A stretch of 64,000 bases of DNA from Petasospora fabianii (lineage: Eukaryota > Ascomycota > Saccharomycetes > Phaffomycetales > Wickerhamomycetaceae): NCBI GenBank assembly GCA_022641835.1, contig CP048715.1, positions 558,001-622,000 of the forward strand, in the 5' to 3' direction. Both the position numbers and the translations under genes were made by a program. The notes beneath the pieces are model-generated. The model saw only the letters and a list, made by a program, of their open reading frames with translations, searched no databases and was not told the DNA's origin. Below are positions 31,862 through 41,949 of this stretch, in pieces. Numbering within the stretch: the first letter of the stretch is position 1; every line of letters starts with the position of its first letter.

Positions 31862-33571
31862 ATGGGTTTCCTCGACGTTCTCAAAGTCAAGGACTCCTCA
31901 ACCGTGCAGACAGACAACTGGAAGTCGCCAGATGTCATCTGTCTCCCACCATCAAGGCGCACATGGGGCCATATGGACTTCCTAGGCTTCTGGAATGTTA
32001 TTGCCCTTTCTATCTCTACCTGGCAATCATGTGGTACACTGCTGTCCCTCGGCCTCAACGTTTGGCAATCCATGGTTGTTGTCATCATCGCTAAAGCCAT
32101 CATCTTTGCCATCGCACTCTCCCACGGTTGGGGTGGTGCCGTTTGGCATATCGGTTATCCAATCTATGGACGTTTCACTTTTGGAATGTATGGCTCATTC
32201 CTGGCTTTGATCCAGCGTATCGTGCTCTGTATCGTTTGGTATGCTGTACAGTCGTACACCGGTGCTCAACTCATCGCCATCATGCTTTCTTGTATCTTTT
32301 CCTCTTACAACAATCTACACAACACATTCCCAGATTCACTTCCAATGACACTTAAACAGTTTGTCGGGTTTGTCATCTATCACGTCATCTCAATACCATT
32401 CCTCTATATCCCACCAGAGAGTTTCCATACACCATTCAAGGTCATCACCATCATCGCATTCCTTGCTGTTTTTGGTACCTCTATCGGATCCATGGTTCAC
32501 GCTCATGGTGCTGGTGAATTACTCCACTCCAAATCAACAGCAAAGCCTGGTGCAGACCTCGGTATGGCTTGGATGCACGGTATTAACGCTGTCATTAATA
32601 CATTTGCAGTTGGTCTTGCTAATCAACCAGATTTCTCAAGATTTGCATCCAAACCAGGTAAACAGATTTGGGGGCAAGCCGTTTCAATCTTGGTGTTTGG
32701 TACTATTGTTCCACTCTTTGGTATCCTTGGTACATCTGCTGCATCACACTCATATGGTGATGTCGGCGCTTTGAACTTGTGGAACCCACCAAACATCATT
32801 GAACAGTGGCTTCTTGAATCTTACACTCCAAGATCTCGTTGTGCTGCCTTCTTTGCCTCTTTTGGCTTCTTCATCTCCACACTCGGTCTCAACACTATCG
32901 ATAACGGTGTCTCTGGTGGTATCGACCTTGCCGCTATCGCACCAAAATGGATCAACATCCGTCGTGGTACCTACATCATTATGATCATCTCGATCGTGAT
33001 CCAACCATGGCAAATCCTCGCCAACGCCACCGTTTTCGTCTCAGTCCTCTCGTCTTATGGTTGCTTCCTTGGTCCAATGATTGGTACTTTCACCGCTGAT
33101 TACTTCATTGTTAGACATCAGAAACTTAAGCTAACAGATTTATACACTGCGGATTCTACCTCGATCTATTGGTTCTGGCATGGTATCAACTGGCGTGGTA
33201 TTGTATCTTGGGTATGTGGATTTGTTCCAGGTATCATTGGATTCCCATCCGTAAATCCGGCAAACACAAACGTTCCAACTGCAGCTATCAAGATGTTTTA
33301 CATCTCATTTATCATTGGATATCCAATCTCCTTCATTGTCCATGTCATTCTCAATACTTTGTTCCCACCGCCTGGTATTGGTGAGATTGATGAATATGAT
33401 CATTTCCAGACGTTCACTCCAGATGAGGCTAGGAAACTAGGTGTCACACCTCATGAGAGTGCCTCTGCTTATGTTGACGACTCCGAGGGGCATTGGAATA
33501 CGGATTCCATGGAGAAAGTGGAGACAGTTGGGTTGAGACATCGATTTAAGGATACTCTTCGTTCTGAATGA
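31862..33571 (+). CDS. NCS1 family permease (Fur-type nucleobase/allantoin/hydantoin class)
   Basis: A 569-aa plasma-membrane symporter of the NCS1 (Fur/Dal4/Thi7) group with about 12 membrane spans. The cytosolic N-terminus ends NWKSPDVICLPPSRRTWG, a position where NCS1 carriers have a P-x-x-x-R-x-W motif. TM3 has IVWYAVQSYTGAQLIA with the Trp and Gln typical of the purine-ring site. TM6 has VGLANQPDFSRFA, the family NxPDFxR motif. NWRGIVSWVCGFVPGIIGF marks TM10-11. The acidic tail (TFTPDEARKLG onward) may carry endocytic signals. Fur-type carriers take uracil, allantoin, uridine or related rings; bacterial relative Mhp1 takes hydantoins. Substrate is not decided here. Proximity to the hydantoinase gene makes a cyclic amide plausible. 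Confidence 0.92.
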   Translation: MGFLDVLKVKDSSTVQTDNWKSPDVICLPPSRRTWGHMDFLGFWNVIALSISTWQSCGTLLSLGLNVWQSMVVVIIAKAIIFAIALSHGWGGAVWHIGYPIYGRFTFGMYGSFLALIQRIVLCIVWYAVQSYTGAQLIAIMLSCIFSSYNNLHNTFPDSLPMTLKQFVGFVIYHVISIPFLYIPPESFHTPFKVITIIAFLAVFGTSIGSMVHAHGAGELLHSKSTAKPGADLGMAWMHGINAVINTFAVGLANQPDFSRFASKPGKQIWGQAVSILVFGTIVPLFGILGTSAASHSYGDVGALNLWNPPNIIEQWLLESYTPRSRCAAFFASFGFFISTLGLNTIDNGVSGGIDLAAIAPKWINIRRGTYIIMIISIVIQPWQILANATVFVSVLSSYGCFLGPMIGTFTADYFIVRHQKLKLTDLYTADSTSIYWFWHGINWRGIVSWVCGFVPGIIGFPSVNPANTNVPTAAIKMFYISFIIGYPISFIVHVILNTLFPPPGIGEIDEYDHFQTFTPDEARKLGVTPHESASAYVDDSEGHWNTDSMEKVETVGLRHRFKDTLRSE

Positions 33572-34517
33572 GTTATTGCCTGATGTTTTGACAAGTACTC
33601 TTTCCTTTTACTTTTCTTCACTATTCATTTTTTTTTCCTATTTTTCCTCCTTTATTTTTGTTCTTTCAGTTCGTTTTCTCACTTTACTCTTTTCTCTTTT
33701 TCTTGGTTGTCACTTTTTTGTTGCCTGTTGATCAGCTAGTATCTTTATAAGTCTGGCTCGTCTCTGCATATTTTCCCTGTTGGGGTATGAGTACAATAAT
33801 AGCATGAAGTGCTTATAAAAGTCCACCAATGTTCCATTGGATTGGACAAGCTACACTTCATTTTTCACTTGTATCAAAACTATTGTAGACAAACTACTTG
33901 TTTTGTATATCATAGTTAAACTGAAATATATACAGACCCTCCTGGTATAATTGTCAACTCTGTATTCTTGAAGAGCTTAAGGGATGTCCTTTCTCTAGAA
34001 ATATCATCCACAGAGAGGCGATATCATGATCTGGCTAACTTATTCGGCAGACATCTTAAGAACTTATTCAACGGTCGCTGGTGGTCCGTGATAAATCCCG
34101 AAGTGGCGAAGTACTGTCAGTGGAGTTAAGGGAGATGATTAAGGGTCCGTCATCGGTGTTTCCGTTTCGGCAGCGTTCTGGAACAAAAGGAAAAATAGAA
34201 CATAGAAATGTGGGGTACCAAATGTTTTTGGGCGTTGGCAAACTGGAATTGCGTGGTATATTTTTGTACTAATCATATATAACAGAGTCAATTAGAAGCC
34301 ATTAAAGCAAACTGTATAATTAGATTTCTCAAAAACCTCCAGATATGTTCTGATACACCACTCTTAAAGTTGAAAAGAGTCAATTACTATGCCCTACGCC
34401 GAAGAGCCGGAATTCGCGACCGCGAACGTTTTTAATATAAAAGCCGAGTCGCCACTTTAACTTCAACTTCAACCATTATTGTATGTATTCACATATTATA
34501 CCGTACACTAATTCATA
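33572..34517. other. Intergenic NCS1 / MIX17 with T-rich 3' region and TATA box
   Basis: About 950 bp. Positions 33596-33720 are strongly T/C-rich on the plus strand and probably act as the NCS1 3' UTR and terminator. TATAAAA at 34436-34442 lies 76 bp before the MIX17 ATG. No gene recognised between. Confidence 0.5.
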
Positions 34518-34958
34518 ATGGCTAGAAGATCCGGTGGCTCCCGCCCAACTTTTCAGCGTTCCGCTCCAACTCAGCAGAGATCTGCTCACACCGCCACTGC
34601 TCCAGCTCAGCACCCAACTGCTCACTCCCAACCACAGACCCAGTCATCTCAGCCAGGTCTCTTCGCTAACATGGCTTCCACCGCTGCCGGTGTCGCTGTT
34701 GGTTCTACTATTGGTCACACCCTCGGTGCCGGTATCACCTCCATGTTTGGTGGCTCCTCCGCCCCAGCTGCCCCAGTTGACAACGCTGCTCCAGCTCAGG
34801 TCCAGTCCCAGGCTTTCCAGCAGCAGGGTGGTGTTGCCTGTGATGTTGACGCCAGAAACTTCACTAGATGTCTTTCTGAGAACGACGGTAACATGCAGAT
34901 CTGTGGCTTCTACCTCCAGCAGTTGAAGGCTTGTCAGGAGGCTGCTCGTCAGTACTAA
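34518..34958 (+). CDS. MIX17: MIX17/CHCHD2-type twin CX9C mitochondrial protein
   Basis: A 146-aa intermembrane-space protein, orthologue of yeast Mix17 (156 aa) and human CHCHD2/10. The basic N-terminus (MARRSGGSRPTFQ) and Gln/Ala/Pro-rich stretch are followed by a glycine-rich hydrophobic segment (TAAGVAVGSTIGHTLGAGI) and the CHCH domain. Twin CX9C motifs are visible: C-DVDARNFTR-C and C-GFYLQQLKA-C, oxidised through Mia40. Members affect mitochondrial respiration and cristae. A TATA box lies 76 bp upstream. No intron needed. Confidence 0.95.
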   Translation: MARRSGGSRPTFQRSAPTQQRSAHTATAPAQHPTAHSQPQTQSSQPGLFANMASTAAGVAVGSTIGHTLGAGITSMFGGSSAPAAPVDNAAPAQVQSQAFQQQGGVACDVDARNFTRCLSENDGNMQICGFYLQQLKACQEAARQY

Positions 34959-35608
34959 TTTGGGTCTCTTGGTTTCGTTCATATCTTGGGGAGTTTTTTG
35001 ACATGCATTTTATTCATACACACACACACACATTCAAGCACAAAACACGTATACCACGCGCTGGTTCAGATAGAGAAGTATTTATTCGGTTGAGTCCTAT
35101 GTACATATCAAACATAAATCTATTTTGAAACCAAATCTTATTTAGTGTAGCCTCAAATCCTTTCTTCTCTACCTCTGCCTCCAATGGTCCTAGCCAGGGC
35201 CCGGCCTACAAATCGCGACTAGATCCAGCCAATCACAGGGCGCACGTGGTAATTGCTTACATCAGCGCTCAGTCAGCACAACCGGGCTCAAACCTCACGC
35301 GAAAGTGGAAATTGGTAAACAAAGAAATCGGGAGGACGGAGCAAAGTTGGGTTTCCTTCGCCTCAAGATTCTCAAACGTTTACATATTCTTGCGTGGCTT
35401 GCTGTGTTGCATCCATCACTATAGAAGCACCCATCAACGCCACTGGCTCTGCCCTATAGTTTTGCAAGAACAAGTCACAGATAAAGCAGAGAACTTTCCC
35501 CACGTTGTGTTTTGAAAGTACGATCGACGCAACCGGCATTCTCGTTCTCTTGACACCCGCATAAAATAGAACGCACATTCTCCAAACTATCCCTTCACCT
35601 TCAACAGC
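34959..35608. other. Intergenic MIX17 / AIM34
   Basis: About 650 bp, with an (AC)n tract at 35018-35032 in the likely MIX17 3' UTR and a CACGTG near 35242. No gene recognised. Confidence 0.5.
35018..35032. repeat. (AC)n microsatellite
   Basis: Seven to eight uninterrupted AC units about 60 bp after the MIX17 stop, the same unit and position as the tract after the serine-rich gene at 9769-9804. Confidence 0.8.
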
Positions 35609-36535
35609 ATGTTGAGAACCACAAGATCCATGCCATCGCTTAGAGTCCTTGGCTCTGTCGTCAAGCACGACATCCAGCAACAATCAAAGGCTTTCTCCTC
35701 TGCCGCCGTCTCTAAATATCACTTGGTTGTTCCAAACATTGCCGACAGTAAAAACGATGCATTGAAGTACCAAACATTCACAAGAAACGTCCATGAGACC
35801 AAGAAGAAGGATCAATCCCCTCTCTTGAGTAAGAAGTCAGAGTTTGCCCTCATGTCCCTTAACACACTCAAGACCGAATGCCGTAAGCGTGGTTTGAAAG
35901 TGAGTGGTCGTAAGGCTGATCTCGTCTCCAGAATCGCCACTTACGATTCATCATACTCTACAAAGGCTGCAAACTCCATCTCTACACAGATCAGAGCCAA
36001 GAAACCGCAAGCCACTCCAGTTGTTCAAGCTACTCAACAGACAATGAAACGTTTCTCACAGTCTACTAAGGCTGATGCGAAAGGTGACGTTTCACACATT
36101 GATTATATCAAGCCTGTGGACTTGTCTCCATCAAAGCTCGTGGAAGATGACTACATCGTCCAGATTCCATCATTGTCTACTGATGCCTCCAACAATGCGG
36201 TCACAGAGTTGGAGAAGCAGCTTTCTCAGGCTACAAATCCAAACGAGACTATTGTCTCCAAGGCTCCTGGTTCCGACACCAAAATCTTCGAGCAAGGTAG
36301 CGTTGACTCTGTGGATACACAGAACGTTGAGGCCCTGGAGGTTGAGGTCACTGACATTTTGGGCCAGGAGGCTGAAGAGTACAAGGATGAACCTTATGAG
36401 TACGACTATAGCGACGTTTCGGGTAATGACAAGAAGTTCCTTGCAGGTTTCCTTGCTGCCGCTGGTTTGTGGTGGTTCTTACCAACTGGTACAAAATCCA
36501 AGCAGTCAAAGGAGGAGAAGGAGGAAAAGCACTGA
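35609..36535 (+). CDS. AIM34: AIM34-like mitochondrial SAP-domain protein
   Basis: A 308-aa protein with an N-terminal presequence (MLRTTRSMPSLRVLGSVV). It has a SAP motif at about residues 83-120 (MSLNTLKTECRKRGLKVSGR, then KADLVSRIATY) and a single C-terminal membrane segment (FLAGFLAAAGLWWFLP, about 275-290) before a charged tail. S. cerevisiae Aim34 (198 aa) has the same order: presequence, SAP, one membrane span; its loss affects mitochondrial inheritance. SAP motifs bind nucleic acid, so it may tether mtDNA or RNA to the inner membrane, which is inference. The extra length lies in a Ser/Glu-rich linker (about 150-270). Confidence 0.82.
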   Translation: MLRTTRSMPSLRVLGSVVKHDIQQQSKAFSSAAVSKYHLVVPNIADSKNDALKYQTFTRNVHETKKKDQSPLLSKKSEFALMSLNTLKTECRKRGLKVSGRKADLVSRIATYDSSYSTKAANSISTQIRAKKPQATPVVQATQQTMKRFSQSTKADAKGDVSHIDYIKPVDLSPSKLVEDDYIVQIPSLSTDASNNAVTELEKQLSQATNPNETIVSKAPGSDTKIFEQGSVDSVDTQNVEALEVEVTDILGQEAEEYKDEPYEYDYSDVSGNDKKFLAGFLAAAGLWWFLPTGTKSKQSKEEKEEKH

Positions 36536-37293
36536 TTTATTGATCTGTCTGCTTCATTTTATTTATTGTCATGAAAACTTCGGTGGGTTAGTTTCTTTTT
36601 TCTATCATCAGTTGTTTGGTCGGTGTGTCGGTTTATGGTTGTGTTCCAGATGTGATTTACGGATCAGGTTTATACTTTCTTAACAAACAACAAACGTTCA
36701 TATGCTTTTAATAGCTCCAAGTAGATTAATTCATTGATATGAAGACTTTGACGAGCCATGACCAAGCTGTTGGCTTGCAAGAGGTATAGATGCCTACAGT
36801 ATATCTGCAAATAATGCAAAAGTCAATAAGTAACTGCACAATCCTGGACGAAATTCACTCTCATAACTAATTGTAGTATAATCGAAAAATCTTCGAAACA
36901 TTTTTGAAAATAGATGTAAAAGAGAGTAGTCATCCTATAAGTTATTTGATGAAATCTAAAAAACTGCTACCAAAAGTTTTCTGAAATTTAGAAAGATATT
37001 CAAAGAACCCAATTTGTATGCTGAACTCCTTGAGTTGAATTGAGACAGATGTTCATAGTAACTATCACAGAGCTGCTCAAAAAGTATGCCTTTCTAAGCG
37101 ATCACACTGAACTCTATCTAATCTTAAAAGGTTGCAATCCCACTGAGACGTTTGAAAAGGTGTCCGGGTGGGATGCGGGGAGAATCGAGTTGCGATATCT
37201 GACTGTGCCTCCACACATCAAGGCACCCGGTAACAAGTGGCTCGTGATTTTTCAATTAGAGACTTGGAGACCAGCTGACGTACACACAAAGTA
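36536..37293. other. AT-rich intergenic AIM34 / LAM gene
   Basis: About 760 bp, AT-rich between 36690 and 37020. A plus-strand frame from ATG 37049 to TAA 37294 (81 aa) ends overlapping the LAM start as TAATG. It has no recognisable domain and may be chance or a uORF. Confidence 0.45.
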
Positions 37294-40200
37294 ATGTCCA
37301 CAGCAACTGGAGCTCCTGTAGGGAGTAATGGCAACGACACAAATGGTACAGGGGAGAGGCGTAACCACCTAGAATTCGCCCCGAAGCGTTCCGAAATTAA
37401 GCTGATCTCTGTACGACTGAAAGAAGCCGCATTGGACTCACCAAGTTTCAGAACAAGCTGCAACTATCATGCTACACAAGCAGAGCAGGTGGAAATGTGG
37501 ATAGATGGGCTGTTGAAGTCACTGAAGAAGTATCCACAGCATTATACAGACTTCTCAGAGGTCAACAGTGTGCTTCTTAATCAACTCATACCAGACTTCC
37601 TGAAAAGCACAACTATTGACCAGGACAATACCTTGTCAGTGATGGATTGCACCAAGATGAATCTTAACAGTCTATGGTCCACGAGCTTGAAAGACCTTGC
37701 CCTCAACGAAGCCGAGATAACCGCTGTCCTCACCGAGTTCACCAAACGACACGTCAAGCCTTTCAAGGAAGCCAGAAAGAGCTTTGAATTTCTTCAAACC
37801 AAATATGATACCACATTGAGCAAGTTTTCAGCACTGTCCAAGCTAAAGGATCCGTCTGCGCTCAGAGAAGATTCGTTCCAGCTTCATGAAGTAAGAAAGG
37901 CATACATTGCAGCATCGCTCGAAATTTGTCAAGAGACAGCCAAGTTCCTTGAGACACTGGACTCCACTTTGATGCAATTGTCTGAAATTATGTTCAAAGG
38001 AAGATCAACATTTGATGAGCGCTATTACCTTCGGGTCCAATCTTGGTCTCAAGCACTTTCCAAGTCGATTGACCTCCTACTTGAAGACATGAAAAACTCC
38101 AGAGCCACAATTGAAAAATCCACTATTGCTCAATTCGAACCAAGCAGAGATATCAAGGATCACAATCCTGCAAACATCAATCCAGCAACCCTTACAAAGC
38201 CAGTTCCTGGTACCCCATCAAGTTTTGAGAAGCATGGCTGGCTGTACATGAAGACGACTGTTGGAAAGCCAGCCAGAACAATATGGGTCAGACGTTGGGT
38301 GTTTGTCAAGAGTGGCATTTTCGGAATGCTCGTCATCTCTCCGTCAAAGACATTTGTGCAAGAGACGGACAAGGTGGGTGTGCTTCTCGCAAATGTCAGA
38401 TATGCTGCGGATGAGGACAGACGCTTCTGTTTCGAGATCAAGACCATCGATTTCACTATCATGCTTCAAGCCGAGACACTTAAAGAGTTGAAAGAGTGGC
38501 TTTATGTGTTCTCCGAAGAAAAGAAGAGAGCCATTGAAAGCTCAAACAGTGAGTCTGGGAAGTATGCATTTGGAAGATACCCGCCCCTGCTATATGAGTT
38601 TGCATGTACCTCTTTGACATCAACAGACCAGGAGCTCACCACATCCAGAGCGGAGAACGCCAACAACGACGATGACACATACACTACTGTTACGTCCTCT
38701 CATCTGGCTACACTCGTGGGTCAGAAATCTGACGAGCACGACTTTAGCTTTGCCAACAGTGATTCCAGCGAGTTCCGGAATCCAGATCTCAACACACCGA
38801 TCGCTACTGCTCGCTCCAAACTTGCTCTGGTGTCACATGCCTTCCTTGACCCAACCGTGGTTCCAACAGCAGTGACAGCCAACATTTGGGGAAGTGTTAA
38901 CTGGGGAATGTACTACATGGATGAGACATTAATGAGCCGGGCCCGCTCCACCAAAAACACCAACAATATCACAAGTCTGGCCAAGAAGACACAATATCCA
39001 TCATACTACCCTCCACATCTCATCAATTACGACCTTCAGTTGAAGTCTCTCTTTGATGCTTCTGCTGAACCAGATGAACTTGTCGTTATTCACTTTGCAT
39101 GCCTCTGGACCCTGAATAATGTTCAAGAACTCGCTGGTTGTGCTTTCATCACTACCAAGAATGCCTACTTTTACATGAATAGTACTGGCTTCGTGTCACT
39201 ATTGAAGAGGCCACTTGAGTATTTTGTTGCAGTTGACGTGACCTCTGAGAAATTGTGGGACTGGATCAAAGTTTACAATATCAATGGTTTGAGTATGAAG
39301 GGCCGTATTTTCCTGACAGATGGTAAAATCATCCAGAAGAAGTTCGACATGCTGATAAATAACATGGCTGAAGCCAAACCATTGCCAGAGCATGAGTTGA
39401 TTCCATTGCTAGAGAGTATTGAGGCCAAGGAGACATTGTCTGGTGAGAAATTGGATAGACATCAGTCAAAGAGACACAAGGAGAAGTCTCCATCACCCAG
39501 AGTGGATGATGAGCTTTCGACTTTCCAGCCATTCTCTGGGTTTAACGTTGGTGGACACAGAATGAGAACTAACTTCAGGGACGAATACGACTTAAATGAG
39601 GTAGTGGAGTTTGATGCCCCTGCTAAAGCTGTCTTCCATATAATCTACGGTGAATACTCCACGCTGGCGAAGGATACAGTGTTCCTGGCGAGTGCCGATG
39701 AGTTTAAATCCTCACCTTGGCACCCTGATGGGAATGTGATCCGTAGAGATGTTGACTATAAGCTGAGTTTGTCGAATGGGGTTCTCAAAGGCGATGGTTA
39801 TATTCCTGGAAGACTTGTTCAGACTATTGAGGAGATGGTGGATTCCAAGTATTACCGCATCGAGGAGGAGAAAAAGATTCTCTTCTCTGGAGATAAATTC
39901 AGATGGCTGAGGAAGATTGTTATAATCGCTACCGATGCCAAGTCGTGCAAAGTGCTGTATTACAGCAAGGTTGCACACAAGAAGAAAAGAAGCAGCTTTT
40001 TCCTGAGACAAATTTTTGGAAAGTCTATACGTCATTTCCAAAGGGTGGAGACGCAGACTCAGATCAATATTGTGAAGAACAGGGTCAAGAAGCTTGGTAC
40101 TCATGGTCAGGTTCTTAAGGCTATTAGAACATATGGTCACTTGTCTCAATCAGATGAGCCATACAAGAACCAGGAGGAAGTGTTGTTCCATTTAACAATC

Positions 40201-40827
40201 ATCGTGTTGTTCAAGTATTACACTAAGACGGGGCTCTACTTACTCACTGGGTTCATCATGAACATCTTTGCATTGGTTGGTCATCTTCTAACTAAGTTAT
40301 TTGTGTCGCTTTCGATGAATTGGTTCCTGCTTCTCCTGTTGACTGGATCTGTTGGGTTCAACTTGTTCTTGGTGGGGAGATCGACCTTCTCTTATTGGAA
40401 GGAGAGAAGACACGAACATGTGGTGAAATCCTTGAGAAGTGAGTTGGAGCTAACACAGCTGCAACGTTCAATATCTCTTAGTGATATGGACGTGCTGACA
40501 CAGTTGAATTACAACACTACCACACCATGCTTTGGAAAATTTATGAGCTCCCAGGTGATTGACCAAAAGAGCTCAGCTGTTGATTCCAAGCTTAGGGAAA
40601 AGAGACATGAGATTGCTGTGAAGAGAAACGACCTCGTTGTGGAGCTTAAGATCTTGGAGCAGGTGGAGAAGGAACTGATTGTTGGAAACTTTAGAAACTT
40701 TGTTCTGGCGGAGATCAACATGTGCAAGATTTCACTGGATGAAATGGGTGTTGAGAATGATGAGTTGGAGATCTATTGCTCAAGCTGCATTGACGACTAT
40801 AAAAACATTGCTGCTGGATTATTTTGA
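37294..40827 (+). CDS. SIP3/YSP1-type LAM sterol-transfer protein at membrane contact sites
   Basis: A 1177-aa member of the Lam1 (Ysp1)/Lam3 (Sip3) branch (about 1210-1230 aa in S. cerevisiae), anchored in the ER at plasma-membrane contacts. The N-terminus (SVRLKEAALDSPSFR) starts a BAR-like helical region to about residue 290. A PH domain covers about 314-412 (WLYMKTTVGKPARTIWVRRW onward). A VASt (StART-like) domain spans about 755-950 (NFRDEYDLNEVVEFDAPAKA onward). Two hydrophobic segments follow (about 967-1000 and 1008-1028), then a coiled-coil C-terminus. Whether it is LAM1 or LAM3 cannot be settled. The ATG chosen is the first in frame before the conserved N-terminus. Confidence 0.9.
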   Translation: MSTATGAPVGSNGNDTNGTGERRNHLEFAPKRSEIKLISVRLKEAALDSPSFRTSCNYHATQAEQVEMWIDGLLKSLKKYPQHYTDFSEVNSVLLNQLIPDFLKSTTIDQDNTLSVMDCTKMNLNSLWSTSLKDLALNEAEITAVLTEFTKRHVKPFKEARKSFEFLQTKYDTTLSKFSALSKLKDPSALREDSFQLHEVRKAYIAASLEICQETAKFLETLDSTLMQLSEIMFKGRSTFDERYYLRVQSWSQALSKSIDLLLEDMKNSRATIEKSTIAQFEPSRDIKDHNPANINPATLTKPVPGTPSSFEKHGWLYMKTTVGKPARTIWVRRWVFVKSGIFGMLVISPSKTFVQETDKVGVLLANVRYAADEDRRFCFEIKTIDFTIMLQAETLKELKEWLYVFSEEKKRAIESSNSESGKYAFGRYPPLLYEFACTSLTSTDQELTTSRAENANNDDDTYTTVTSSHLATLVGQKSDEHDFSFANSDSSEFRNPDLNTPIATARSKLALVSHAFLDPTVVPTAVTANIWGSVNWGMYYMDETLMSRARSTKNTNNITSLAKKTQYPSYYPPHLINYDLQLKSLFDASAEPDELVVIHFACLWTLNNVQELAGCAFITTKNAYFYMNSTGFVSLLKRPLEYFVAVDVTSEKLWDWIKVYNINGLSMKGRIFLTDGKIIQKKFDMLINNMAEAKPLPEHELIPLLESIEAKETLSGEKLDRHQSKRHKEKSPSPRVDDELSTFQPFSGFNVGGHRMRTNFRDEYDLNEVVEFDAPAKAVFHIIYGEYSTLAKDTVFLASADEFKSSPWHPDGNVIRRDVDYKLSLSNGVLKGDGYIPGRLVQTIEEMVDSKYYRIEEEKKILFSGDKFRWLRKIVIIATDAKSCKVLYYSKVAHKKKRSSFFLRQIFGKSIRHFQRVETQTQINIVKNRVKKLGTHGQVLKAIRTYGHLSQSDEPYKNQEEVLFHLTIIVLFKYYTKTGLYLLTGFIMNIFALVGHLLTKLFVSLSMNWFLLLLLTGSVGFNLFLVGRSTFSYWKERRHEHVVKSLRSELELTQLQRSISLSDMDVLTQLNYNTTTPCFGKFMSSQVIDQKSSAVDSKLREKRHEIAVKRNDLVVELKILEQVEKELIVGNFRNFVLAEINMCKISLDEMGVENDELEIYCSSCIDDYKNIAAGLF

Positions 40828-40911
40828 GTGTGAGCATGTATATCACTGGATAGTTTCGACAATGGATCCTGCATTTTTTGAGCGTACGTACCAATAGCTA
40901 TTAGAAACATT

Positions 40912-41949
40912 TCAATTAAGAATTTTCTTGAGAAAGGTCTGGTTATCCGGGGTCGAAGGCTTCGTCTCTGAATTCCGAGACTTAGAAGAAAGATGCTCCT
41001 GAGCTTCTCTCTGCATGCTATCGATGACTGGGTCAACAAAGTGATCGGTTTTACGTTTCTTTGGACGGACAAGAGCCTCACTCTCGTCTCCGTTTTCATT
41101 TTCGGTGCCAGAGGGGTTAGGAGGTGGGGTGGGCGATGGTTTTTCTGGATCGTGGTTGAGGTGTGTGTATGTTAGCTTCAGTTTCTGTGTTGACCAATTG
41201 TATGTGACATGGATCTGGGATTTGCAGTCAACAGTCTTCTTACTGTTTTTCTTTCTCATGCCTGTAGATACTGACGGCCGTATCAAAGCCTTGTCCTCCG
41301 AGCAGTAAAGCGTCATGTATAGTGATCTCCCCGAGGTGCTGAGTCTGTAGACACACCATCTATATCCAACATCATCGCCAAGTTTGGCAGCGATGTTATC
41401 CCTCAAGAGCTTCTTGGCCTCGGTAATCACTTGGTTGGTGAGCTGTAAGTCCTTTTCACTCTCGGCTATAGTCAGAGATGGCATGTTAGCGGCCGTAACC
41501 TCCAGCTGGGCCGTCACAAGCTCACCATTGTGAACGGAACTTTTCCTCAGGTACTTGAACAATTTGTCTAATGAAGTGTATGTTTTGTCGGATTCTCGTC
41601 TGCGCTTGACCAGCTCCTCGAAGGCCGTCTCTGGAGTCTCCTCGACCTCAAGTGTGCCATCATTGGCCTTCCTGAGCTTCTCACGCCTACTGCGCATGTA
41701 TTTGTTCTTTGCCTCTCGGCAGGGGTGGCACATGGCTGCAAATCGACCAGATGAGAGAAATCTTGTGTACATTGTTATTGGGTGCATCTTGAAGCACTCG
41801 GAGCATCGTTTCTCCTCGTTCGGGTCTGTAGGTGGGAGGGCCTTTGATGGCTTGGACTGTTTGGGTGGCATAGGCGATTTGGGTGACTTCGGTGAATTTG
41901 ACGCTGTTGAAAGGTCCTCTGAGACGAGAGTGACGCTTGACGGTACCAT
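40912..41949 (-). CDS. Putative zinc-binding, DNA-binding-like protein of unknown function
   Basis: A 345-aa basic protein I cannot assign to a named gene. After a Ser/Pro/Lys linker, a C4 cluster spans about residues 49-78 (RCSECFKMHPITMYTRF to MCHPCREAKN, CX2C-X23-CX2C), followed by a very basic helix (KYMRSRREKLRK). The middle (about 200-275) has WCVYRLSTSGRSLYMTLYC, then VDCKSQIHVTYNWS and LTYTHLNHDP. The order Cys, Cys, HxxH over about 60 residues resembles WRKY-GCM1-type fingers (FAR1, FLYWCH, fungal Rbf1-like), a weak match made by eye. The C-terminus holds a nuclear-signal-like PKKRK. A nuclear regulator is likely; its targets are unknown. Convergent with the LAM gene (84 bp) and divergent from the PPIL4-like gene. 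Confidence 0.75.
   Translation of the reverse strand: MVPSSVTLVSEDLSTASNSPKSPKSPMPPKQSKPSKALPPTDPNEEKRCSECFKMHPITMYTRFLSSGRFAAMCHPCREAKNKYMRSRREKLRKANDGTLEVEETPETAFEELVKRRRESDKTYTSLDKLFKYLRKSSVHNGELVTAQLEVTAANMPSLTIAESEKDLQLTNQVITEAKKLLRDNIAAKLGDDVGYRWCVYRLSTSGRSLYMTLYCSEDKALIRPSVSTGMRKKNSKKTVDCKSQIHVTYNWSTQKLKLTYTHLNHDPEKPSPTPPPNPSGTENENGDESEALVRPKKRKTDHFVDPVIDSMQREAQEHLSSKSRNSETKPSTPDNQTFLKKILN

Noticed and set aside
33778-34070. Possible solo LTR starting TGTTGGGG with an internal TATAAAAG
   Set aside because: No matching terminal CA end or flanking target-site duplication was found, so there is no support for an LTR fossil.
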